From Entonaema liquescens (taxonomy: Eukaryota; Ascomycota; Sordariomycetes; Xylariales; Xylariaceae), in contig CADCSX010000006.1 in the NCBI GenBank assembly GCA_902805475.1, positions 1 to 64,000 on the forward strand: a stretch of 64,000 nt of DNA, in the 5' to 3' direction. The position numbers and the translations under genes are program-made. Positions within the stretch are counted from its first letter, which is position 1; every line of letters starts with the position of its first letter. The notes under the pieces are model-generated. The model was not told the origin of the DNA and made no database searches. It saw nothing but the letters and a program-made list of their open reading frames with translations. Below are positions 1-11,575 of this stretch, in pieces.

Positions 1-124
1 AACTAACCTAGCCTAACCTAACCTAACCTAACCTAACCCTAACCTAACCTAACCCTAACCCTAACCTAACCTAACCTAACCCTAACCCTAACCCTAACCC
101 TAACCCTAACCCTAACCCTAACCC
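1..124 (+). repeat. Left telomere, CCCTAA repeats
   Basis: C-rich telomeric array reading CCCTAA inwards, the orientation expected at the left end of a chromosome. The distal half mixes 5-nt CCTAA units with CCCTAA units, while about 61-123 is almost uninterrupted CCCTAA. The only G before position 1927 is at position 11. This is seen directly; TTAGGG-type telomeres are standard in filamentous ascomycetes. Confidence 0.97.
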
Positions 125-238
125 ATCTACACCTACACCTACACCTACACCTACACCTACACCTACATCTACATTTACATCTACATTTACATCTACATTT
201 ACATTTACATTTACATTTATATTTACATTTATATTTAT
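125..238 (+). repeat. Hexamer array CTACAC decaying to TTATAT
   Basis: Immediately inside the telomere the sequence continues with a 6-nt period. It begins as CTACAC repeats, then alternates CTACAT and TTACAT, then TTACAT with TTATAT, and finally becomes pure A/T. Every change from one zone to the next is C to T on this strand. It looks like a telomere-adjacent satellite whose cytosines are progressively lost with distance from the end. Confidence 0.85.
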
Positions 239-1926
239 AATTTTTATTATTTAATTAAATTTTTTAAATAATTATAATTATATTTTTTTTTAATATATTA
301 TTAATTATTTATATAATAATTTTTTAATTTAATTTATTTAAATATTTATTTATTTTTTATATTTATTTATTTAAATTTTTTTATTTTAAATTTAATTTAT
401 TTTTATTTTATTTTATTTATATAATATTTAATAATTAAATATTAATTTTAAATTATATTTATATAAAACATTTTTATATTTTTAAATTATTTATAATATT
501 TAATTTATTTTTAAATTTTATTATTTTATATTATTTATATATTTTAAATATTTTTTATTTAATTTTTATATAATTATAATATTATTTTTATATATTTAAT
601 ATATTTATATTATAATTTTATTTTTTTTTTATTTTATATTATTTTATTATTTTTTATATTTTTTAAAATTAATTATTATTAATTTATTTTTTTATTATAA
701 TAATTATATATTTTATTTTTATTTTATTATTTTATTATAATTTTTATTTTTAATTTATTAAATTATTTATAATATTTTATTATTAATTAATTTTATATAT
801 ATATTTATTTATATTTATTAATTTATTTTATTTTATTAATTTTAAATTATATTTATATAAAATATTTTTATATTATTTTTATTATTTAATTATATTTTTA
901 AAATTTTTAATTTAATTTTATTTTTATTATATATTTTAATTAAATTTATTTTTTATTATTTTAAATAATTATAATTATTTTAATTTTTTATATATTATTA
1001 AATATTTATATTATAATTTTTAATTTAATTTAATTTATATTATTTTTATATTATATTTTATTTTATTTATTTATTTTTATTTTATTTATTTTTATTTTAT
1101 TTAATTTTATATTATTTTATTTATATTTTATTTAATAATTTAATATTAATTTAAAATTATATTTATATTAAATATTTTTATATTATTTATATTTTTAATT
1201 TTATTTATTATATTTTTTTATTTATTAATATTTTTTAAATTATTAAATTTAATTTATTTTTTATTATATATTATTATTTTATATTAATTTATTTTTATTT
1301 TTAAATTATTTTATAATATTTTTATTATTTTATATAATTTTAATTTATATAATATAAATTTAAATTTATATTATTTTTTTTAATTATTTTTATTAATTTT
1401 ATTTATTTATTTATTTATATTTATTATTTTATTTCATTTTATTCATTTATTAAATTTTTATTTTTATTTTTATTTAAATATTTAATTAATTATATTTTAT
1501 ATATTTAATTTATTTAAATTTTATAATTTTATTATTTTTTATTTATTTTTTTATTTTATTTTATTATATTTTAAATATTTTTAATATTTATAATTATTAT
1601 TTTTTTAATATAAATATAAATATAATTATATTTATATTTTTTATTTTAAAATTTATTATATTTTATATATATAATAAATTTTAAATTTTAAATTTTTATA
1701 TATTTAATAATTTATATAATATTATAATATTAATTTTTTTATTTTAATTTAATTTTTTTATTTTAATTTAATTTTTTTATTTTAATTTAATTTTTTTATT
1801 TTAATTTAATTTTTTTATTTTAATTTAATTTTTTTTATATATAATATATTTAATTTTAATTTAATTTTATTTTTTTTTAAATTTTTTTAATTTTTTTATT
1901 TTAATTTAATTTTTTTTATTTTTTTT
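227..1926. other. Near-pure A/T subtelomeric block
   Basis: About 1.7 kb in which the + strand contains no G at all and only three C (positions 469, 1435, 1444). No reading frame is meaningful here. The block sits directly next to the telomeric repeats. RIP or another cytosine-deamination process acting to near completion is the likely cause. A low-complexity AT expansion is the alternative. Confidence 0.9.
1734..1836. repeat. 19-bp tandem repeat, about five copies
   Basis: A 19-bp unit of A/T only (attttaatttaattttttt) repeats head to tail about five times with almost no divergence. A further partial copy lies near 1895-1915. It is the only obviously regular repeat within the A/T block. Confidence 0.8.
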
Positions 1927-2160
1927 GTTTTTTTTTATTTAATTTTAATATTTTAAAATTTGTATGGGTAGGGTTAGGGTTGGGGATAGGGTTAGGGTTG
2001 AAATAGGGGTTGTGGTAATTTTCAATTTCGGGTGGATCCCGAGCAGGATTGATTTTTTTTTTGGCCCGAAAATCAATTTTGCCCCTTGTCGCGCACTGTG
2101 GCCCGTGTCCTCCCACCAAAAAAAAATCAATTTTGCTTAAGATTGATTTTGCCTTATTGT
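1927..2160. other. GC island inside AT-rich subtelomere
   Basis: A sharply bounded stretch with normal base composition between two AT-rich blocks. It begins with G-rich telomere-like repeats and continues with unique sequence. The motif AAAATCAATTTTG recurs at about 2080 and 2127, with a reverse-complement-like copy near 2145, so the island can form short hairpins. No credible gene is present; the two short minus-strand frames here start at TTG or read through low-complexity sequence. Confidence 0.6.
1966..2000 (-). repeat. Interstitial telomere tract, inverted
   Basis: Contains GGGTAGGGTTAGGGTT, then a GGGGATA interruption, then GGGTTAGGGTT. It reads TTAGGG on the + strand, opposite to the CCCTAA orientation of the terminal array 1.9 kb away. 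Short imperfect tracts like this usually mark past end-joining, insertion or recombination with another chromosome end. Confidence 0.85.
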
Positions 2161-3950
2161 TAATATAATGTTGGAAAAGTTATTATTATTTTATTTTTTA
2201 TTATAATAACATTAATAAATATTATTTTTTAATTTTATATTAAATTATTTTTTAAAATATTATTAATATTATTTTTAAATATTATATATTAATGTTTTAT
2301 AAAACATTATAATATATTATGTATTATTAAAAATAAATATTAATTTAATATTTAATAATGTAAAAAAAAAAAAAGTTAAATTACGTAATGGTATTAAAAA
2401 AATATAAATAATAATAATGTTATTAATTAATTGTTTTTTAAAAATATATAACGACGGGGTTAAAAAAAATAAAATAATTATTAAGTTTTAACGTTAAATA
2501 TAATATTTATATTAAATAATAATATATTATTAATATATTTTATAAATTTTATTTATATTTTAATTATTTTAATTATATGGTAAATATATTAATAAATAAA
2601 TAATAATAAATGTTAAATAACGATATATAATGTATATAAATAATAAACGGTTAATTAAATTATTTTAAATTAATTAATATTTTAATTTTAATTAATTAAT
2701 ACGGTAATATATATAATGGTAAATATTAAACGTTAATTATTTAAATATAATAATATTTATTAAATATATAAAATAAAACATAAATTTATTTAATAAAATT
2801 AATTTAAAATTAATTATATAATTTTAATTAATTATATAATTATAATTATAATGTAAATAAAAAAAATAAAAAAAAAAATATTAAATATATAATTGTAAAA
2901 TAATAATGAAATTAATAAAATAGTTAAAAATATTAAATAAAATAATAATATAATAAGTAAAAAAGTTAAAATATAATTAAAAAAAGTTAAAAATATTTAA
3001 TATAATAAATGAAATAGTAATATAATTAATAATATAATTATTAAAATAATAATGTAATTAATAATATAATTACGTATAAATAATATATAATAATTAATTA
3101 ATAAAAAAATAATATATAAAATATATAATATTAAAAATAAATTAAAAAAAATTATAAAAAAAAAAAAAATTAAATTAAATTATTATAAAAAAAAATTTAT
3201 ATATATATTTAATTAATATATATAAATTAATAATAATTTTATTTTTTATTAATTAAATTATAATATATAATTTTTTTAATTAAAAAAATGTTAATATAAT
3301 TATATAATTATTTTTAAATATTTTAATTAATTAATAATTTAAATAATAATTTAATTATATATTAATATAATTATAAACATAATTTATTTAATTAATTATT
3401 TAATAAAATATATATTAATTTAAAATATATATTTTTTTTATTACTATTTAATTAAATAATTAAAAATAATAATATACATTATATAAATGAAAATAATATT
3501 TATTTTAAATTATTTTATTAATTATTTTATTTTTTATATATTTTTTTATAATATTTATTATTATAAAAAATTTATTTTAAATTATAATACCATTTTTTAA
3601 AAATTATTTAATTAATTAATTAATAATTTTAAACATTAATTATTAATATTTTAAAATTTTTTATAATATATATTTATTATTATTTAATTTAATTAATTAA
3701 TTTTTTTATTTAATAATTATTAATTTATTATATTTAATTTAAATTAAATATATGTTTTTTTATTAATTAATTAATTAATTTATAAAATAATGTTAATTTT
3801 AATTAATTTAAATTATTTAATTAATTAAATATTATTTTATTTATATTTAATTTTTTATTTTATTAATTTTATTATATATTAATTTATATATTTTAAATTT
3901 TTAAAATTTTATAAATATAATTTTAATAAAAAAAATTTTTTTATATTTTT
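2161..3950. other. AT-rich block, RIP-like
   Basis: About 1.8 kb of AT-rich sequence without genes. Unlike 227-1926 it keeps scattered C and G. Most of the remaining C lie in CpG (many ACG and AACG), while CpA is rare. That fits RIP, which preferentially converts CpA to TpA and spares CpG. The original element can no longer be recognised. Confidence 0.7.
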
Positions 3951-5994
3951 AACAATTTCGTATAATATAATAAAGTTTTCTTAACAAATATACGGACTAT
4001 TCGTTTTAAAAAACGTGGCGCGGGCGTAGTTCGTTTTTTTTTAAATTAAATTTAAGTATTAAGATAAAATTCAACGCGGTTCATTAATAACGCGCTTATT
4101 TCGCGTCATTACGCGTAAAACTCTTAATTCCACTTTTCCCTTCCCATTGAATGACATTCGCTAGCTATCCACTACCCCGAAAATGATTGACAATGCCTAC
4201 GTAGGTACAACATGATCGCACCAAATACCAGTTGAAACCAACCGGGGAATTTTGCGTAAAGTGCATGCAAATGTACTAAACCAATCAACCCAATCCCACT
4301 AGTATCCCTTGTGCCTTCCATGAAAACCATTATCTCTGCATTAAAAATGTTTGGTGAAGTGGGAGTGTCTTGTATCATCATAGTTGTAGTCAATTTAACA
4401 GAGAAAAATAAATGTCCAAGATGATTACTGCTTGGCAGACGTATCGTCAATTACGCCATGATCATTTCTTCAATGTCTATCGCCCTGCATGCGCATTATC
4501 AGTATGCAAGGGCAAAGAAGGAGGGGTGATCTGGGGTCTCGGGCTGTTTCCCGCTGCTATTACGTGATGAGACGAATATAGGATATAACCTTTAATGTTA
4601 CGACATAGAAGTCCATCCTAATTAAAGACCTCGTCATGCACTGCGTAGGGATCGACAGGAAGTTTGAGATCTGGTTGCCGTGTGATCCCAGACCACGTAG
4701 CATACAGTGGTGTCCATTGCCCATGTACAAGAGGACTAGTAGCAGAAATAAAGGTGAGAAATGACTTGGGGTTTCGTCACCTAGGCTGACTGGAATTCTT
4801 ATGCCGACCGCTCTCGCCGGATGGCCTCTGCGCTTCCATTCTCGCCGGCTACATTCTCACCTTGAGGGAACTATTCTTGGGCCGTCTGCGGGTTTCACCG
4901 CGTAGACCTTCAAGAAAGCGCAATGCCTCTTCCCGGCACTAGATCACGTAGTGCACATTTTGGAACTCGACAGCAGCTCCCTTTGAGGTTTGAGGGCGTA
5001 AAGGGCGGTTGCAGAGTCGAACCCTCCATTATCTAAATAGGAAGTTATAGTCAATCTGGCGATATGCTTGGTGGCACACCATCGCAAAAAAGGGACCTGA
5101 TTGAGACTATATCGTAAAACTATCCCCAACGTAGACGAAGCTACAACATCTAGTTTTTAAGGGCGGTAGACCTAAAATGATCGATCAGGCCTAGCGGATT
5201 CTTTTCTGCCCTGCAAGGTGCCCTCGTGGCACACCATCTTTAGAGAGCTAAAGAGTCGAGAGGTGATAAATTGCTAAGAGGGTTTAGGATCATGGTGTAA
5301 GGGTTGTGTCAAAGTCTCGATCGGGTGTAAGTGCTTGCTTGTAAAGTGATTCTCACCCTCTGCCCCCTGGTTCGTCTGGAAATACATAGTACCTTCGTAG
5401 TACCATCCCTTGTAAGTCTTTTCGTGGGCAGATGGGTCACTCTCTATAGCGGTTAAGCTAGGCCTGTACCTGGGCTTCGATCCACTATACCTATTGGTTC
5501 CATAAGTACATCTCTATACCGAACCCGGTACGTACCTATCATGTGGACCACGTCCGTGCGACTTGGATAGGCAGTGCAGCTTTTGGCCCGTTCCTGGGGG
5601 ATCCTCTCTTTTTCTGTTGGTCTTATTAGGCGCATTATTCCAGCCATCCCATCTCTCCCACCCCCGAGCTTCCACTTTCCCACTTACACCTCATCTCCTA
5701 GCAACCGTCCGTTGATCGCCCGCGTTTCCGTCGCATAACAATCACCAGTCAATTACAACATTACTGTCGCTAGCAAGCCTCTCCTTCACTACGACTACAC
5801 CAATCTATATACTATTTATATTAAATCTATATAACCATTTTCGCAGCTGTTACCATCGAACCACGCCGCGCGCATCGCATTCTTGCCACAGTCGCATTCT
5901 AAAACCTTGCAAGATATCCCGCTCGAAGCAACCTCTGGGCACGCACTGTCGCAACACAAGCAACACCAGATCAGTACTCGAATAAGTTGTCAAG
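3951..5994. other. Transition zone, no recognisable gene
   Basis: Base composition returns to normal through a CpG-rich junction at about 4010-4115 (many CGCG). A minus-strand frame at 4172-4450, extending upstream to about 4490 through one TAA, encodes a coherent but unrecognised peptide without a convincing ATG. It could be a gene relic. Short frames at 4944-5129 and 5453-5683 match nothing I know. 5700-5994 is probably the upstream region of the Myb-like gene. Confidence 0.4.
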
Positions 5995-6822
5995 ATGTTG
6001 ATGCCGTCTGCACTTTCGTGCGATTCGTCGCACCCGCCCGTCACCAGGCTTCAATCTGCTCTTTTCGCGTCGCCACCTGCTAGTCCTCCGTCGAACGCGC
6101 ACAATAGCACGCTCGGAAACATTTTCCAGTCGTGTCGCGCGCTCCAGTCCATGCTTACCGCCCCCGCGACAATCACACCAAATGTCGGCACGGACGCGCA
6201 TCGGGATCCGCTACCTACACCGCCGATGGCTCACACCGCCCTTCCTCCGCTGAAGATACGCTTGCGATCGCGCAAAGCAGATAGCAACGGGGACGCTCTC
6301 CCCAAGAAGAGAGTAGTAAAACGGACGGCACCGCCCCGCGGCGCCAATAAGCGACGCCGTGTTGTTGAAGATGACATGGGTCGTGATGATGATACCGACA
6401 GCGATCTTGAAATCAGCGGTCCAGAGAATGGCGATTGGGATCACGACGGCGAGGAATCATCCGCACGACCCAGCACGCCGAAGCGGGCTCGCCTTGCGCC
6501 GGAAGTAATACCGCTGGGTCTAGGGCGGAGGGACTTCCACAATCTGCAGTCTACCAGGGAGGAAAAGCGCATGGCAGGAGGCACGGAAGTAGAAGTAGAG
6601 GCAGATGGTGAGCGGTGGAGCAAAGAAGACGATCGGATACTAGTCGAGCTAGTCCTGGAGAAGCTCAAGCTCTCTAAGACGGATTGGCAAGACTGTGCGC
6701 GTAGTCTAGGAAAGGACCGGAGTAGTATCGGACGGAGATGGAGGAGTCTGATGATCAATGGGGATGTCGGGCTCAAGCCGTCGAGGAGTCGGCGAAGCAA
6801 ACTACACAGTACCTGGAGGTGA
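5995..6822 (+). CDS. Myb/SANT-like DNA-binding protein
   Basis: Predicted 275-aa, single-exon protein starting at the first ATG of the frame (MLMPS). The N-terminal 90 residues are Ser/Pro/Ala-rich. The middle (about 85-180) is strongly charged, with KRVVKR and NKRRRVV clusters that look like nuclear localisation signals, followed by an Asp/Glu stretch. The C-terminus (about 200-255) has the tryptophan spacing of one Myb/SANT repeat: W in ERWSKEDDR, W in KTDWQDCA, W in GRRWRSL. The protein ends 20 residues later in a basic tail. A single C-terminal Myb repeat in a small basic fungal protein suggests chromatin or promoter binding; targets are unknown. It is the gene closest to the telomere. 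The domain call is good and the biological role is inference. Confidence 0.75.
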   Translation: MLMPSALSCDSSHPPVTRLQSALFASPPASPPSNAHNSTLGNIFQSCRALQSMLTAPATITPNVGTDAHRDPLPTPPMAHTALPPLKIRLRSRKADSNGDALPKKRVVKRTAPPRGANKRRRVVEDDMGRDDDTDSDLEISGPENGDWDHDGEESSARPSTPKRARLAPEVIPLGLGRRDFHNLQSTREEKRMAGGTEVEVEADGERWSKEDDRILVELVLEKLKLSKTDWQDCARSLGKDRSSIGRRWRSLMINGDVGLKPSRSRRSKLHSTWR

Positions 6823-9661
6823 AGTCCACGTGCTCGATTCGTTCATTCGCATGTTTATTTTGTTTACTATCTTACTATTCTTTTGGATCTCTAGATATGA
6901 GATCTAGTTGTACTTTCGACAGACATATTATGGTTTTAAAAAGGAAAGGCTAGGCGCTCTAGAGGATAGGATACCTGGGTATGATATCCCCATATCGCGC
7001 AGAATGCGCTCGATAGGTCGGCGGTAATTGTTGTTTATATTTTTGGACAGTAACTATTGTTGAAATACAATGATCTTGCCTCATTTTCTTTCTCCTATTG
7101 CAGTGTCCAACTACGAAGTCTCTACTTGCGGCTCGCAGCTAGTATATCAAACCGTTGAATTTTCTTGCGTGCAAATCTCCCTTACAAGGTAAATCCAGAC
7201 ATCTCCGTTTTCGTACTTTACTAGCCCCCTAGGGCTGGTTAGCCAGCCTACTCAGGATAGCTATCATTAAAATACCAACCCCGTATTTTTCAAATTCATA
7301 GCTCTTGTCGAGTGTGGATAAAACCCTCACGAGCCGCACACCTTGAAGCCGAAAACGGACTACCAAGCGCTCTCGGCACCCGGTACACCCGCTTATGATC
7401 ACCAGGGTCCTTTTTACTTTATTTTTTTATTCTTCTCTTTTCGCTTGGAGGCTACATTTTACTGGCCAATATCTGGGCACGATTAGGTTCCGCGGCTCCG
7501 CTACGGCGGCTAGGGTTACGTTTGGCTCCGGGGAACCGGGGGTAGGTCCCATTCTTCGGTTATGGGAGGTTGGAAAATTTATGCCCTCAAATATCTAGGG
7601 ATACAGAATATGGAAACCCGCCCCCAAAAGTCATGGGTCATTTTTTAACACTTATGCTCCCGCCTTCTTCATTTCAAGCAAGGGCTGGTAGTCAATCGTG
7701 TCTTAGGTTTCGAGTCTATACGCACATATGACTTGCATTAAGGATCGGCTCCCCAGCCTCCCGCCCTTACTTCTGTTCCAGGAGGCTGATTATAGATTGG
7801 TACGGTATGGGGCTAGGAGGATTGTGGGGAGTAAACGGAGATGGGTAACCGATGAGATTCGGATATATGTGTTCCGCCAGAGGATAACTGTTTACTATAG
7901 AGAGTTAGTTACCCTATTTAAACAACAGCATCTTTACTCCTTTTTCTGCAACCTTTCTCTTTTTCCTGCTCCCCGCCACGCCCAACTAGTAGCCGCTCGT
8001 GCTAACGACAACCATCAGCTGTTCATTTCTCGAGGTCAGCTAAGATTTGCTCTGACCGATTGTGTCTTATCCAATGATGGTTTGGAAATCTAACAAGCAG
8101 AAGAATAAAGTCCGTGCTATCTTGTAACAAGAGTGACATTCCGGTTCTGTTGTTACTTCTCTCAGCATAGCGTGAAGGTCTACGTAATGTAACATCTTGG
8201 TGATGGTAAAACCGTAGCTTAGTCTTCCAGCACCGGCCGGATTGTGTCTAAGAATATGTGGCCGCCGATGAAAGACCCATTCTCTGCTATAAAAAAGATT
8301 TTGCACGGGTCATCACTGATTTCCATAGTCAAGTATGGGAAGTAGACCATATTATGAGGCATGCCTTTAGATCCTTCACGACCTCTATTTCTGATACATT
8401 GCTCTAAGAGAGGTATATGTCCGCGATTATACTCATAAACCATGGAGGGTTAGGGTTAGTCGAGGTATAATTGTTGGAACAGGTGTAATGTGTAACATGT
8501 GATGATCAGGCTCTCTTAGGTATATTTCCTCTCGAAATCATGTAATTGACCCGACCATCACTACGTTCACGATCTGTAGCAGTGGAGGGATGTTACGCAA
8601 AGTTTAGGTTTCGTGAGCTCCTCATGATTGAGATGTTATACCGTTTACGCTTGACGTTAATTGCATTCTTCGATAGCGCTTATTATGAACACAGGCTCCC
8701 CAACCTAATTTGGGAGCTTTGCCTCAAAAGATAGTAATTCCATTGATTTGTTTGGGAAGGGAACGATTGGAAAACCTAGACCTTCATGACCATTTGCACT
8801 TCTCCGTTCTTTCAGATTCCCGTTTTTGGGGTAAGAACGTAGTGTCTAGGAGTGAACACGCCGGGTCTCTTCTCTGAACCCGACGGGTCCGGAGCGGCGA
8901 CATCGGGCCATCCGGCTATCAGAGAATATTCCCGAGAGATAGATCTGGGTTGTTCCATAAAGGAGGACAGTGGTCGCTTTACGTGGTCAGTTCATAGGAA
9001 GAGATAAGGATAAAATGTGGTTCGCTGTTGATCGGTTTGAAAGTCAATAGTTGTCAACAATAAAAATCGAGAGGAAATAGTAGCGCTAAGGTTCATACGA
9101 CTTTTCACGAAGCAATCTATATAAGACCATAAAGTGTTTGAAGTCGTGTAAGAGTGAAAGTCTCTAGATGGAGACATGCCCATAATGTATTTTCTCATGA
9201 CAGAAATATGATATGTGGTATCTAATCATGTCCTTATATTCCCTTTCACATTGTCTTTAATGAAGCATAGAGCAGTAACTCTACATTTATCAGTAGCTCC
9301 TTTCATAATGTCGAGTGTACTCTGGATATCAATATAGATGTAGCTTCTAGCGTCTCAGCAGTCGCGAGTGGCTTAGAAGTGGCCTTTACGCGGGGTATGG
9401 CGGGTAAGGCGAGAGGAGACCGACACTGCTCTATGTACGGAGTACCAAGTTTTCGTAGATTGTGTAACGGAAAGTCGCATTTATGGTGCATGGATCCGTG
9501 CCCAATGGGCGTGCCGCAGTCCCTCATATGCATCGTTACTCTTCTACTTCTTGGAGCCTTTGGAAATTAGGTATCATTTTATATATCTTAGCATCCTATA
9601 AATGATCAGAGGAATGCATTCCTAACCACCTACTTCAACTCTCCACCTACAACACTTGAAC
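6823..9661. other. Gene-poor subtelomeric interval
   Basis: About 2.8 kb with no recognisable gene. A 121-codon ATG frame at 7728-8093 (+) encodes an unremarkable basic peptide without known motifs and is probably chance. A minus-strand frame at 9303-9533 overlaps a + frame at 9379-9570; neither is convincing. A short telomere-like tract lies at 8446-8459. 9570-9661 presumably holds the promoter and leader of the next gene. Confidence 0.4.
8446..8459 (-). repeat. Short interstitial telomere-like tract
   Basis: AGGGTTAGGGTTAG, just over two TTAGGG units, again inverted relative to the terminal array. It is too short to exclude chance, but it lies within 10 kb of a chromosome end. Confidence 0.4.
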
Positions 9662-11135
9662 ATGAGTACGCTAATCCCTAGAGGGCCTTCAAACACTATC
9701 CGTGGTCAATGGCGTGGCCGTGGCCGTGGCCGAGGTCGCGGTCGTGGTCGAGGACGAGGCGACGATGGGAGAGGACAAGGCGCTAACCCGAGTAGAAGCA
9801 GAGATCAACCTCCTAAGAGTACTGTTGACGATGCCCCTCTCGGGCGTCTTATCACGAAAATTGCTTTGGGGAGTACTCCAAATTACAATATAGGAGACGC
9901 CAAGATTACCAATTGCAAATATGCTGCTTCGTACTCTCTCGTTGATTCCCAGACACCGAAGATTATCGTTCCAGGTATGTCGCAAAATATCATGGCCAAC
10001 GATACCTATACTAATCTACTAAATAGGGGAACCGGCGGCTTGGGCCCCTCTCCAGCTACCTTCACAACTCCCTGGGGACCGGGGCAATTATCTTCGGGAC
10101 TACAATGGAGCAAGGTTTCCCGAACATCCCATGCTGCCCTCCGTTTATTCCCTTCTCTCTCTAAATAAGGAGTTTGACACGTCAAGGGTCGACGTTATAG
10201 GTTGTGCGAGTTCCTTAGGGGATATTCTCCGGTTCGTACGATCGGTGGATTTGACATTCAGGTTTGACGTTGAAATGATTGGAGATACTCTATTTCTAAT
10301 TCGCAATTGTCGCGATCAAGTCATTCCCGATGTTCGTGGATACGGCCATTCATTCTTAGATTCATTCACTTCTTATGGACCCAAGGTGCGGGAAACTAAA
10401 TCGCACCAGCGTCTCGTCTCTTATTCCTTCGGCGGGTTAAGATGTCTGGTTCGATTCGAATGCGACGGCTACCTGACAGGCAACAAAGCAGATTTGACTA
10501 CTACGGTTACCGAACTAGATGGCTTAACCCTTTCAAAATCGCCTGTTATAGAAGCAGCCGGAACGACTGTGCCCCAGCAGTCAATCATTGAAATTAAGAC
10601 GAGGTCTAAAGCAAGATCTCAAACGGGTGCACCGGTCGATATGGATGAGCAATTGCCCAGGCTGTGGCTCCGACAGATACCCAACTTCATTACCGCATAT
10701 CACACAACAGGGAACTTTGAAGATGTTCACGAGAAGCCCATCCAGCAAGAATTGCTTGATTGGGAAAGTAGTCATCAATCCGAACTGCAGGAGTTCGCTT
10801 CCATTCTACGCCAACTGATTGTTGAGGCCAAACGGGCGGGTCATTTGAAGCTCGAATTATGCCGAACCGAGTCGGGACCACTTGAACTTAGGGAGCAAGT
10901 CGGTAAGCCTCGGGAGGTACTCCCAAGTGATTGGAGGGATATGTGGGCTAGGCAGCATCAGGGGCCGGGTAGCGATGGCGCAGCCTACTTGAGTGATGAG
11001 GATGAAGGCGACGGTTATCCCAGCCTACTTTCGCGGAAGGGCGAATCTGGCGAATCGGATGACTCTGATGATGACTTCTCGCTAGATTTCACATCATGCG
11101 ACCCAAGTTGCGGATATTGTGGTAAGTGTGCCTAA
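9662..11135 (+). CDS. RGG-rich protein with C-terminal cysteine motif
   Basis: Two exons, 9662-9974 and 10027-11135; the 52-nt intron has GTATGT at the donor and TACTAATCTACTAAATAG at the acceptor. The join is phase 1 and gives a 473-aa protein. Residues about 16-35 are alternating Gly-Arg, an RGG-type RNA-binding segment. After the splice, the conserved stretch includes GNYLRDYNG, ARFPEHPMLPSVYSLL and IPDVRGYGHSF. An acidic segment precedes the extreme C-terminus CDPSCGYCGKC, possibly a zinc knuckle. From memory, fungal databases often label relatives 'geranylgeranyl pyrophosphate synthetase', but I see no DDxxD aspartate motifs in a prenyl-synthase context, so I do not accept that name. It lies 440 bp upstream of the helicase/AAA+ gene on the same strand, which suggests but does not prove a shared RNA-related role. 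Confidence 0.75.
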
Positions 11136-11575
11136 AGATGAAGGTTCTGGCATCAAATAGAATCAAGTAGCATTAGGAGAGTCTCGATTGCGCGATTGCG
11201 CGTTTACACTTTTGCGTTCGTGTGCCCGCATGATAGGCATAATTTACTCCGCACTTGGGCCAATTGATAGAGCGCTGTAATATGATAGAGTCGGAGTACG
11301 CACGGTACTGTGTTACATGTATGCAGGTTAGCTAGGCAAATGTGAGATATGAGATAATGCGGCCCGCCGAGTCGAAAGCCACGTTTGTCGACTTGAGACA
11401 GGTGAGACTCGAAGTCGAAGAGCATATCTACTAGTAGAAAATCCAGAGCGTGAGCTTTATTCTAATCTGCTTCGTATCTATAGGAGTGCTGCCTTTATTT
11501 CTCCTAGAGCTTTGTCAGTCTTTTGATTAAGTGATATTGCTCAGTTTTGACGACGACGACGACGACGACGACGCG

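Noticed and set aside
1734..1836. CRISPR-like regular repeats
   Set aside because: Direct tandem A/T repeats with no spacers, in a eukaryotic genome.
227..1926. Mitochondrial DNA insertion as the source of the AT block
   Set aside because: No mitochondrial coding sequence, and even fungal mtDNA is not A/T only; a RIP-like end state fits better.
1945..2130. Minus-strand frames across the GC island as genes
   Set aside because: They read through telomere-like repeats and A-runs; the longer one has no ATG start and there is no protein-like pattern.
7728..8093. 121-codon ATG frame as a gene
   Set aside because: No motif, no splice support and unconvincing composition in a gene-poor subtelomere.
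9662..11135. Annotating the RGG protein as geranylgeranyl pyrophosphate synthase
   Set aside because: No prenyl-synthase aspartate motifs are visible; the name seems to be a propagated database label.
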